A DNA stretch of 15,631 nucleotides from an uncultured Slackia sp. (GCA_937895975.1 CALBLG010000004.1:1-15631); one strand, 5' to 3'. Counted from the first letter of the stretch, positions 7,313 through 13,146 are shown. Made by a program: numbers and translations. The notes: generated by a model not told the origin, from the letters alone.

Positions 7313-9199
7313 TTACGCCCCTTCGCCCGCGACGGCCTGGCCGTGCGGCTCAATCCAGAACAGCGGCGTACCGAACTCAACAGGCTCGGAGTCTTCCACG
7401 CAAATCTCGCGGATGGTGCCCATTTCGGGGGCCGAAATCTCGTTCATGAGCTTCATTGCCTCGACGATGCACAACGTTTCGCCCGCGGCGACCTCGTCGC
7501 CCACTTTCACGAACGCGGGTGCGCCGGGCTGCGGCGCCGCGTAGAACGTGCCCACCATGGGGGCGTTCACGCACACCCAGTTGGCCGGGTGCGCCGGCGC
7601 GGCGGCCGGGGCAGCAACGGCAGGCGCGGCCGGAGCAGCAGCAGGCGCAGCAGCGGCAACCGGAGCCGCAGCCACAGGAGCGGCAGCCGGAACCGAACCA
7701 GGCATGCGAACATTGATGCGCATGCCGTCTTCCTCGACCGAAATCTCGCCAACGCCGGATTCCTCGACGACTTTCAGCAGCTCGCGAATCTGGTTGATAT
7801 CCACGTAATCGTCCTCCTTGGTTAGGCTGGACTCATTTTCCAGCAAGAACTCAACTTTCTCGGTGGCGCGGTGCTTCGACAGGAAGGTGCGCGCCTCGTT
7901 CGGGAACAGGGCGTACATCAGCACGTCCTCTTCGGAAGTGGCCAAATCGCCAATCTCTTCGGCCAGCTCGTCGAACGTGGTGGTGTTCAGCGAAGCGGGC
8001 GACACATCGGGCGGCAGCACCTCGGAGTTGCCCACGACCTTCTTGTAAATGGCCGGGTCGATGGGGCCGGGCGTCTTGCCGTAGAAGCCGCACAGGTAAT
8101 CTTTCATTTCCTTGGAAACCACGCTCCAGCGCGAGCCGGTAAGCACGTTGAACACGGCCTGCGTGCCAACGATCTGGCTCATGGGCGTGACCAACGGCGG
8201 GTAGCCTACCTCGGCGCGGACGCGCGGAATCTCGCGAATAACCTCGTCGAGGCGGTCGGTTGCCTTCTGAATTTCCAGCTGTCCCATGAGGTTCGACATC
8301 ATACCGCCGGGGATCTGGTGCGAGTACACCTTCATATGGGTGAGCGACGATACGCCGCGGTTGTAGTGGCCGCGCTTGCGCACCTCTTCCCAGTATTCGG
8401 CGATTTCGAACAAAAGCTCCAGGTCGTAGCCAGTATCGTAGCGGCTTTCCTGCAACGCGGCCACGATGGTTTCCACCGCGGGGTGCGAATTGCCGAACGC
8501 GAGCGGCGCGCTGGCCGTGTCGCAAATGGCGGCGCCGGCTTCGGCCGCCTTGATGATATTCATGGGGGCCATGCCACCGACGTAGTGCGTATGCACGTGC
8601 ACGGGCAGGCCGATTTCGGCGTTGAACGCCTTCACCAAACGCTCGGTGCGGTACGGCGTCAAAAGGCCAGCCATGTCTTTGATGGCAATGGAATCGGCAC
8701 CGAGATCTTTGAGCTTTTGGGCGTATTCCAGATAGCCGTCGAGCGTGTGCACGGGCGATACCGTGTATGAGATGGCGCCCTCGAACCAGCCGCCGCACGC
8801 CTTGATGGCCTCGGCGTTGTCGACGACGTTGCGAATGTCGTTCAGCGCGTCGAATACGCGGAACACCTGAATGCCGTCTTTCTTCGCGCACGCAATGAAG
8901 CGATTCACGATGTCTTTGGAATAGTGCTTGTAACCAACCAAGTTCTGGCCGCGCGAGAGCATGGCCAAATCGGTGTTGGGCATGTGCGCCTTGATGGATC
9001 GCAGGCGCTCCCACGGATTCTCGTCGAGAAAACGCAGGCACGTGTCAAACGTCGCGCCGCCCCACGCCTCAACAGCCCAGTAGCCTACCTTGTCCATTTT
9101 CGGCAAGATGGGCAGCATATCGCCGAGCGTCATGCGGGTAGCCCACAAGCTCTGCTGGCCGTCGCGGATGGTGGTGTCCATCAATTGCAAACCAGGCAT
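7313..9199 (-). CDS. pycB: Pyruvate carboxylase subunit B: carboxyltransferase fused to AccB-like biotin carrier
   Basis: The protein has 628 residues. Residues 1 to about 440 are a pyruvate/oxaloacetate carboxyltransferase of the OadA/PycB type: DTTIRDGQQS (8-17), the carboxylated lysine K174 in IAIKDMAG, and metal-binding H203 and H205 in HVHTHYVGG. Residues 466-498 look like the N-terminus of AccB (VDINQIRELLKVVEESG), followed by an Ala/Pro linker (about 500-538). A full biotinyl domain (545-618) follows, with the AccB-type thumb region FYAAPQPGAPAF and biotin-accepting K583 in EAMKLMN. The likely reaction is pyruvate to oxaloacetate with AccC; oxaloacetate decarboxylase is the alternative, but no OadB sodium pump is nearby. 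The ATG at 9199 has GAGGTG 6 nt upstream. A possible internal start is listed separately. A structured leader precedes the gene. Confidence 0.9.
   Translation of the reverse strand: MPGLQLMDTTIRDGQQSLWATRMTLGDMLPILPKMDKVGYWAVEAWGGATFDTCLRFLDENPWERLRSIKAHMPNTDLAMLSRGQNLVGYKHYSKDIVNRFIACAKKDGIQVFRVFDALNDIRNVVDNAEAIKACGGWFEGAISYTVSPVHTLDGYLEYAQKLKDLGADSIAIKDMAGLLTPYRTERLVKAFNAEIGLPVHVHTHYVGGMAPMNIIKAAEAGAAICDTASAPLAFGNSHPAVETIVAALQESRYDTGYDLELLFEIAEYWEEVRKRGHYNRGVSSLTHMKVYSHQIPGGMMSNLMGQLEIQKATDRLDEVIREIPRVRAEVGYPPLVTPMSQIVGTQAVFNVLTGSRWSVVSKEMKDYLCGFYGKTPGPIDPAIYKKVVGNSEVLPPDVSPASLNTTTFDELAEEIGDLATSEEDVLMYALFPNEARTFLSKHRATEKVEFLLENESSLTKEDDYVDINQIRELLKVVEESGVGEISVEEDGMRINVRMPGSVPAAAPVAAAPVAAAAPAAAPAAPAVAAPAAAPAHPANWVCVNAPMVGTFYAAPQPGAPAFVKVGDEVAAGETLCIVEAMKLMNEISAPEMGTIREICVEDSEPVEFGTPLFWIEPHGQAVAGEGA
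7802..7819 (-). promoter_or_regulatory. Internal ribosome binding site and GTG at the AccB domain boundary
   Basis: On the minus strand AAGGAGG (7819-7813) lies 8 nt before an in-frame GTG (7804-7802), codon 466 of the fusion. Initiation here would give a 163-residue protein beginning MDINQIRELLKVVEESG, which is where free AccB proteins begin. The site is among the best ribosome binding sites in the window. It is seen directly; its use is inferred. Confidence 0.55.
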
Positions 9200-9225
9200 G
9201 CTTCACCTCTCACTTTCCAAATTAG

Positions 9226-9337
9226 GCCGCGTTGCCACGGCAGCATGAAAGCGGACGCGTGCCGCCACGATTTCGCGTGGCGCCAGACGCCCGCTGGCAA
9301 ACAATGTGCGTTCCGGGGGCAACCGGAACCGCGTCCG
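9226..9337 (-). ncRNA. Structured 5' leader RNA of the pyruvate carboxylase operon (unassigned class)
   Basis: Read on the minus strand, an 8-bp closing stem P1 (9337-9330 with 9259-9252, CGGACGCG/CGCGTCCG) encloses three hairpins. These are GTTCCGG/CCGGAAC (9329-9323 with 9316-9310), GCCAG/CTGGC (9298-9294 with 9286-9282) and CGCCACG/CGTGGCG (9282-9276 with 9269-9263). An 11-nt unpaired linker (9309-9299) joins the first two. A fifth helix, GCCGTG-GCAA-CGCGGC with a GNRA tetraloop (9241-9226), follows. The ribosome binding site is not masked and no T-run follows. I do not recognise a known riboswitch. The dense, non-overlapping pairing is what a ligand-binding leader would look like. Coding potential here is nil. 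Confidence 0.55.
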
Positions 9338-9341
9338 TTCG

Positions 9342-9347
9342 ATTATA
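9342..9347 (-). promoter_or_regulatory. TATAAT -10 element, proximal start for the pyruvate carboxylase operon
   Basis: A perfect TATAAT on the minus strand would place a transcript start near 9335, exactly at the beginning of the leader stem P1. No convincing -35 is seen at normal spacing, so the distal promoter at 9409-9438 may be the main one. Confidence 0.4.
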
Positions 9348-9406
9348 CCCAGCGCTGGCCCATGGGGCGCGGCGCGTCGGGCGTACGGTCAAACTTCGGC
9401 GCTCAA

Positions 9407-9438
9407 GCACTATATCGCGCGATAGTGCCCTTTGTCGA
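9407..9438 (-). promoter_or_regulatory. Distal promoter with built-in palindrome
   Basis: On the minus strand TCGACA (9438-9433), an 18-nt spacer and TATAGT (9414-9409) make a near-consensus promoter. A palindrome occupies 9407-9428: outer arms GCACTA/TAGTGC, inner TCGCGCGA, with two extra bases on one side. It covers the -10 and most of the spacer, a common position for a repressor operator. The leader from here to the pycB ATG would be about 200 nt and would include the whole P1 stem. Confidence 0.5.
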
Positions 9439-9480
9439 GCGAAGAACGCCCGCGTTACGCATTGGAAAAGAAAGAAACAT

Positions 9481-9506
9481 AAAGAAGCGGCCGCCGAGGC
9501 AGCCGC
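9481..9506 (-). terminator. Terminator-like hairpin downstream of the sirtuin gene
   Basis: On the minus strand GCGGCTGC pairs with GCGGCCGC (8 bp with one G-U) around CTCG. A T-rich tail follows (TTCTTT, then ATGTTTCTTTCTTTTCC). It is the last of several hairpins after the sirtuin gene and probably stops that transcript before the pyruvate carboxylase promoter. Confidence 0.65.
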
Positions 9507-9518
9507 GCTTATAGGTTC

Positions 9519-9569
9519 GCCCGCTGCCGGCGGCAGGCGGCGGGCCAAAGGGTCAGCCCCCCTCGGCCC
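9519..9569. repeat. Two overlapping GC-rich hairpins
   Basis: GCCCG-CTGCC-GGC-GGCAG-(4-nt bulge)-CGGGC (9519-9545) overlaps GGGCC...GGCCC (9542-9569). The second contains AAAGGG/CCCT and so resembles the other CAAAGGG hairpins of the window. Part of the 493-nt gene-free stretch 9200-9692. Confidence 0.5.
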
Positions 9570-9636
9570 AAGCTCGCCCGACTTCAAACGCATTGAACGC
9601 TTCGGACGCTCGACGCATTTCCCGTCTCTTTTCGAA

Positions 9637-9666
9637 GTGGGACAGGAAGGCTATCCTCCGTCCCAC
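9637..9666. repeat. GTGGGAC hairpin 26 nt after the sirtuin stop
   Basis: GTGGGAC-AGGA and TCCT-(CC)-GTCCCAC form an 11-bp stem with a 2-nt bulge and a 6-nt loop. No T-run follows on either strand. It may mark the mRNA 3' end of the sirtuin transcript. Confidence 0.5.
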
Positions 9667-9692
9667 TCTTGCCGGCTCAAAAGGGCCATCCT

Positions 9693-10586
9693 TTAATCCA
9701 GTCGCTTCGCCAGCCGAGCCTTCACGCTGGCCAGCGTTTCGGCGATGTCGCCGTCGACGAGAATCGACCGATGCTCAATATCGCCCGGGCACAGCGCCTC
9801 GCCCATATTCACGCACGCATACGTCGCCTGAGGGCTGCGCGCAACCGCATTCCAAAACGGGTACTTAATGATGACAGGAGTGTTGCCGCCCACGCCCAGC
9901 TCGAGGAACAGCACGCGCAGCCCCTCGTGGCGGCGCAGAAAATCTCGGTAGCGCGATTGGGCCGCATGCCATCCCGCATCCTCGACAAACGTGTCGTCGC
10001 AGCGCAAGTTCATCGTCATGGGAGCGCCGCATACAGGACATTTCGGCACAAGCTCGCGCGGGATGCGCATGTCGCGCTCGCGGGCCGCCATTTCGCGCAC
10101 CGCGGTCTCGTTGTCGTAGGTTTTCTGGCAACAGGGGCGGCTGCATTGCCATAAGCCGTAATCGCCCTGCGTGTAGAACAGGCGTTTCTTGTCGAAGCCA
10201 GCCATTTGAAATTGATGGTCGACGTTGGTGGTAATCACGAAATAGTCGCGCTCGCGCACGATGTCGAGCAAGTCGTCGTAGGCCGACCCCGGCGCCTTCA
10301 CATAACGGTTCACCATAATGTGGCGCGCCCACCAAGCCCATCGCGTTTCCGCATCTGGAAACGGGAAGAACCCGCCCGAGTACATGTCGGTTATGCCGAA
10401 GCGGTCACGGAAATCGGCGAAGTGCTCGTCGAAACGGGCGCCCGAATATGTGAACCCAGCCGCCGTCGACAAGCCCGATCCTGCGCCCACCACGACGGCG
10501 TCGGCTTCTTCGATTACTCGAGCAAGACGGGCAGTCGCCGCGGGCGCATCTTCCTTTTTCCTAATGGCGTAATTGCGCGCAAACAC
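9693..10586 (-). CDS. SirTM-type (class M) sirtuin, putative protein ADP-ribosyltransferase
   Basis: The 297-residue Sir2-family protein uses NAD+. The Rossmann motif GAGSGLS is at 34-40 and the NAD-binding block TTNVDHQFQ at 119-127. The position of the catalytic histidine of deacetylase sirtuins (the HG motif) is glutamine: Q140 in FYTQGDYG. This Gln, with N121, is the hallmark of SirTM enzymes, which ADP-ribosylate a lipoyl carrier protein (GcvH-L) in staphylococci and streptococci. A cysteine ribbon (C148, C152/C153, C183, C186) is kept. The start is GTG at 10586, with AAGGGG 6 nt upstream; extending to 10763 would overlap the macrodomain gene and adds an unprotein-like tail. It lies 142 nt downstream of that macrodomain gene. 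No GcvH-L or lipoate ligase is in view, so the substrate is unknown. Confidence 0.88.
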   Translation of the reverse strand: MFARNYAIRKKEDAPAATARLARVIEEADAVVVGAGSGLSTAAGFTYSGARFDEHFADFRDRFGITDMYSGGFFPFPDAETRWAWWARHIMVNRYVKAPGSAYDDLLDIVRERDYFVITTNVDHQFQMAGFDKKRLFYTQGDYGLWQCSRPCCQKTYDNETAVREMAARERDMRIPRELVPKCPVCGAPMTMNLRCDDTFVEDAGWHAAQSRYRDFLRRHEGLRVLFLELGVGGNTPVIIKYPFWNAVARSPQATYACVNMGEALCPGDIEHRSILVDGDIAETLASVKARLAKRLD

Positions 10587-10697
10587 ACGACACCCCTTCC
10601 CTGTTCCATGTCCGACACGCGCGACGGACGCTCCAGCGCTTTTCGATGCTTTTCCGAGCCCTATCGGCATCGTGCGGTATGTCCATCTCGCTGCATT

Positions 10698-10714
10698 CGC
10701 GGCCCATGGCCGCG
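10698..10714. repeat. CGCGGCC hairpin between macrodomain and sirtuin genes
   Basis: CGCGGCC-CAT-GGCCGCG is a perfect 7-bp stem with a 3-nt loop, 15 nt after the macrodomain stop. No T-run follows. It could trim the message between the two genes and set different levels, but this is inference. Confidence 0.45.
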
Positions 10715-10728
10715 GTGCGAACACGCAT

Positions 10729-11616
10729 CTACTTTCCCGCAAGCAAGTGCTCGTATATCTCACAATCGGAATCGAGAAACACGTTGAATAGCACGTCGAG
10801 CCCCTTGCCGTGTTCGGCCCGCCACGCGCGAACTTCCTCGATTGCTATGCGCGCGGCCGCCTTTTGGGGAAAGCCGAACACGCCCGTCGAGATGCAACAC
10901 AGCGCGATTGACGCGCAACCGCGCGCACGCGCCGCGTCCAAGCACGATCGATAACTTTGCGCCAGCAGCTCGCAATCGCATTCGCTCGGACGCCCACCGT
11001 TCACGATTGGCCCCACCGTGTGCACGATATACGAGCTCGGCAGGTTGTACGCGGACGTCACCTTCGCGTAGCCCGTTGGCTCGGGCGTGCCCTGCGCGCG
11101 CATGATACGCGCGCATTCCAACCGCAGCTGCATGCCGGCGAACGTGTGGATGGCATTGTCGATGCAATAATGCCCCGGGCGAAAGCACCCCAGAAGCGCA
11201 CTGTTGGCCGCATTCACAATGGCGTCAATCTTCAAACGTGTGATATCGCCTTGCCACAGACAGAGCCCGTCAGCCGACTTTCGGAACGAGCCAAACGTTG
11301 GCGCAGCAGCACCGTCTGCCGCGTCGCTCAACGCAGCGCGGCCATCCTCGCGCGCCCCCAACTCGCCCAGCGATACCGCACGCGGCGCTTCCACGCGAAA
11401 ATCGACAATGCCCTTTTCGCGAGCGCGCTCTTGAAGGTACTCATCTTGCACGCGCAGCACCACGTCATCAACAGGTCTCGGGTCGCGCACGTTGAACAAA
11501 GCGCGCAGCATATCGCGCTGTCCAGAGGCATCTGCGGGAATCGCGTAGTCGCCTGCCTCGCCACGCTCGCGCAGCAACGCGCAAATGAGAAATTCCCTAC
11601 GCTCCGCCTGGTTCAT
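10729..11616 (-). CDS. SirTM-linked zinc-type macrodomain protein (ADP-ribosyl hydrolase)
   Basis: The protein has 295 residues. An N-terminal helical region (1 to about 110) precedes a macrodomain (about 115-290). Macrodomain motifs: GDIT (123-126) and VNAANS (134-139) for ADP-ribose binding, GC-F-R-P-G-H-Y-C-IDN-A-IH (143-157), and CISTGVFGFP (241-250). The C144/H149/C151 cluster is the signature of zinc-dependent macrodomains that accompany SirTM and remove ADP-ribose from its target. It should therefore reverse the reaction of the neighbouring sirtuin. The start ATG at 11616 has AAAGGGG 9 nt upstream; an extension to 11775 has no support. It follows the flavoprotein gene after 169 nt without a clear terminator, so it may be in the same transcript. 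Confidence 0.88.
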   Translation of the reverse strand: MNQAERREFLICALLRERGEAGDYAIPADASGQRDMLRALFNVRDPRPVDDVVLRVQDEYLQERAREKGIVDFRVEAPRAVSLGELGAREDGRAALSDAADGAAAPTFGSFRKSADGLCLWQGDITRLKIDAIVNAANSALLGCFRPGHYCIDNAIHTFAGMQLRLECARIMRAQGTPEPTGYAKVTSAYNLPSSYIVHTVGPIVNGGRPSECDCELLAQSYRSCLDAARARGCASIALCCISTGVFGFPQKAAARIAIEEVRAWRAEHGKGLDVLFNVFLDSDCEIYEHLLAGK

Positions 11617-11785
11617 ACCCGTCGCCCCTTTTCCCACGATGCGCGAGCCCCGTTTCGCCACGAGCGAAATAAACCTCGCGCCAACGCGGAACAGGAAGAG
11701 ATTCCCTGCCCCACGTTCTACGACATTATTCTCCCGCCATGGAATACGAGCAAAGGATCTCGCCCCTTGCCCCACCTATTATTGC

Positions 11786-12196
11786 TTACAGGTCGAAGCT
11801 CTGCGGCGGGTTGCCCGAGAAATCGGCGATGGTCGCATGGGCCTCGGCCAGGTAGAACACCTCGAAAATCGGATTGTCGGCCGTGCCGTATTGGCTCTTC
11901 ACGATGGGATTGGCGATGGCGCCCTCTTTGGCCTGCATGTTGTCCTCGAACACGACCTTGCCGTTCAAGCGAATCCATGCATACTCGGGGCTCGACGTGC
12001 TGATTTCGATATAGGGGTTTTCCTGCATCTCGGCGTAGACGTCTTTCTTGCTGTTCGTGCAGAACCACAGCTTGCCGTCTTGCAGATGGCTGAACATGAA
12101 CGGGCGGCATTTCGCCTTGCCATCGCGGCCGACGGTCGCGAGGTATTGGACGGGATTGGCCTGCAGGAATTCGACAATGGTTTCGATGTTCGACAT
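11786..12196 (-). CDS. Pyridoxamine 5'-phosphate oxidase-like split-barrel flavoprotein
   Basis: The 136-residue protein resembles the FMN-binding split-barrel family. Signature pieces are PVQYLATVGRDGKAKCRPF (15-33) and LWFCTNSKKDVYAEMQENP near the middle, then an IRLNGKVVFEDN strand. Members are small flavin-dependent oxidoreductases or flavin carriers; the substrate is not predictable. The start ATG at 12196 has AAGGA 7 nt upstream; an upstream extension to 12298 would run through the promoter. It is divergent from the Rrf2 regulator, and two operator-like palindromes sit on its promoter, so repression by that regulator is likely. The macrodomain and sirtuin genes lie downstream in the same direction. 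Confidence 0.82.
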   Translation of the reverse strand: MSNIETIVEFLQANPVQYLATVGRDGKAKCRPFMFSHLQDGKLWFCTNSKKDVYAEMQENPYIEISTSSPEYAWIRLNGKVVFEDNMQAKEGAIANPIVKSQYGTADNPIFEVFYLAEAHATIADFSGNPPQSFDL

Positions 12197-12234
12197 GGGG
12201 TTTCCTTTTCCGCCTGCGTCTTGCAGGCTTTCGT

Positions 12235-12253
12235 TGTAACTGTTATTGTTACG
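12235..12253. promoter_or_regulatory. Operator copy 1 (GTAAC-N7-GTTAC)
   Basis: TGTAAC, seven bases and GTTACG form a 19-bp palindrome just downstream of the predicted start of the flavoprotein transcript. Its sequence and copy 2 together form a perfect 17-bp inverted repeat (12228-12244 against 12297-12313). Confidence 0.65.
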
Positions 12254-12269
12254 TCTTAAGACGGTTGCT

Positions 12270-12298
12270 AGTAAACCATCGCTTTGATGTAATGTCAA
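12270..12298 (-). promoter_or_regulatory. Promoter of the flavoprotein gene
   Basis: On the minus strand a perfect -35 TTGACA (12298-12293), a 17-nt spacer and TTTACT (12275-12270) make a good sigma-A-type promoter. The start would fall near 12263, within the palindrome CGTCTTAAGACG (12252-12263). Operator copy 2 covers the -35. The leader carries a GCCTGC/GCAGGC hairpin (12212-12228). Confidence 0.75.
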
Positions 12299-12306
12299 CA
12301 GTTACA
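12288..12306. promoter_or_regulatory. Operator copy 2 (GTAAT-N7-GTTAC)
   Basis: TGTAATGTCAACAGTTACA is a 19-bp imperfect palindrome covering the TTGACA -35 of the flavoprotein gene. It is centred 53 bp from copy 1 and 40 bp from copy 3. Confidence 0.65.
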
Positions 12307-12327
12307 ACGAAAGTATTTTCAAAAAGT

Positions 12328-12346
12328 TGTATACTTCGTAGTTACA
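12328..12346. promoter_or_regulatory. Operator copy 3 (GTATA-N7-GTTAC)
   Basis: TGTATACTTCGTAGTTACA repeats the same layout and contains TATACT (12330-12335), the likely -10 of the Rrf2 gene. Binding here would repress the regulator itself. No clear -35 was found for this -10. Confidence 0.55.
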
Positions 12347-12392
12347 GCACTGATTTTCGCCTTGTAAGGCATGTCGGCACAAGGAACACGCC

Positions 12393-12830
12393 ATGCAGAT
12401 TTCCACGCGCTTCACCATCGCCGTGCACACGCTTTTGTGCATCGAGCATTTCGACGGACAGCTGAAAACCACGTCGTCGTTCATCGCAGGCAGCGTGAAC
12501 GCGAACCCCGTGGTCATCCGCCGCATTTTAGGTCAGCTCAAAGACGCGGAGCTCATCGAAGTGGCCGCGGGCGTGGGCGGAGCACACATGGCGCGACCGT
12601 TAAGCGAAATCACCCTGCTCGACGTATTCAACGCAGTCGAAGCCGTCGATGGGCCATTGTTCGATTTCCACAACGACCCCAACCCTTCCTGCCCCGTCGG
12701 CCGCAATGTGCACGCAGTGCTCGACGACAAGCTCGCAAACGCGCAACGTGCACTCGAGACCAGCCTCGCAAAAACCACCCTGGCCGACCTGGAATGCGAA
12801 TTAGACGCAAAACTCGAAAACGAAGCGTAG
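12393..12830 (+). CDS. Rrf2-family transcriptional regulator
   Basis: The 145-residue protein matches the Rrf2 family (IscR, NsrR, CymR relatives), which binds DNA through an N-terminal winged helix. Seen here: MQISTRFTIAVHTLLCIE at the start, the recognition-helix region SVNANPVVIRRILGQL (34-48) and the wing GVGGAHMARP (60-69). The cluster-binding region keeps one cysteine, C100 in NPSCPVG, not the three of IscR. A full Fe-S cluster is therefore doubtful, and C100 may be a thiol sensor. The ATG at 12393 follows AAGGA by 7 nt. CCTTGT (12360-12365) can pair with ACAAGG (12379-12384), which would mask that site. It is divergent from the flavoprotein gene with three operators between, so it probably controls both. 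A weak hairpin (AGCGT...ACGCT, 12824-12849) overlaps its stop. Confidence 0.9.
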   Translation: MQISTRFTIAVHTLLCIEHFDGQLKTTSSFIAGSVNANPVVIRRILGQLKDAELIEVAAGVGGAHMARPLSEITLLDVFNAVEAVDGPLFDFHNDPNPSCPVGRNVHAVLDDKLANAQRALETSLAKTTLADLECELDAKLENEA

Positions 12831-12880
12831 GGGCAGGCGTTCCCACGCTACAGAGCTTTCCCAAATACAGTAATTTCCGA

Positions 12881-13063
12881 TTTTTTGGCATGGAATTGCG
12901 TTTTTGGGGCGCATCGTCCCGTCAATCGCCCTGAAAGATAGCAACTTTGGCTTGTTGAAATGTCCACAGAGGCATTCTGGGCCTCCGTGGATCAAAATAT
13001 GGCGAAGGTAGAGAGCCTAATGAAAAAAATCGCGCCCCAAAAACGCGATTCCATGCCAAAAAA
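12881..13063. repeat. 183-bp element with 32-bp inverted repeats (MITE-like), convergent gap
   Basis: The arms 12881-12912 and 13032-13063 match at 31 of 32 positions; similarity continues weakly about 20 bp outward on both sides (GGA..TTA..GTATTT.GG). Inside, TCCACAGAGGC (12963-12973) pairs with GCCTCCGTGGA (12981-12991), one mismatch. Outward translation of either arm reads APQKR-N/D-SMPK...LL-YLG, so the arms are two copies of one sequence. No transposase and no target-site duplication were seen. The rest of the gap 12831-13146 holds no supported gene. Confidence 0.65.
13023..13050 (-). terminator. Intrinsic terminator after the DUF559-like gene
   Basis: On the minus strand AATCGCG pairs with CGCGATT (7 bp) around TTTTTGGGG, followed by TTTTT (13027-13023). 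It overlaps the right arm of the inverted repeat and lies about 97 nt after the stop of the minus-strand gene. Confidence 0.7.
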
Positions 13064-13146
13064 AGGACTCTTAACGTATTTAGGCAGTGAAAGTCGGGCA
13101 CGCCGTTCCACGAACACAAATCGAGCGCGCTTTAAGTTCAAAAAAT

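Noticed and set aside
5771..7825. 684-codon open frame on the plus strand opposite accC
   Set aside because: It is antisense to a clear accC, is rich in Arg/His/Ala as expected from a GC-rich complement, and has no family motifs.
5966..9199. Membrane sodium-pumping oxaloacetate decarboxylase
   Set aside because: The carboxyltransferase could fit, but an OadB/OadG partner is missing and accC is directly downstream, favouring pyruvate carboxylase.
9226..9337. tRNA or tRNA-like element
   Set aside because: The 7-8 bp closing stem invites this, but the arms have the wrong sizes and there is no T-loop, D-loop or anticodon arm.
9232..9696. 154-codon open frame on the plus strand in the gene-free stretch
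   Set aside because: It runs through several hairpins and the leader RNA, has a low-complexity Arg-rich translation and no ribosome binding site.
10587..10763. N-terminal extension of the sirtuin gene to an upstream start
   Set aside because: It would overlap the macrodomain gene, lacks a ribosome binding site and has an unprotein-like composition. GTG at 10586 has AAGGGG at ideal spacing.
12881..13063. Insertion sequence
   Set aside because: Only 183 bp, no transposase frame and no target-site duplication visible; described only as a MITE-like repeat.
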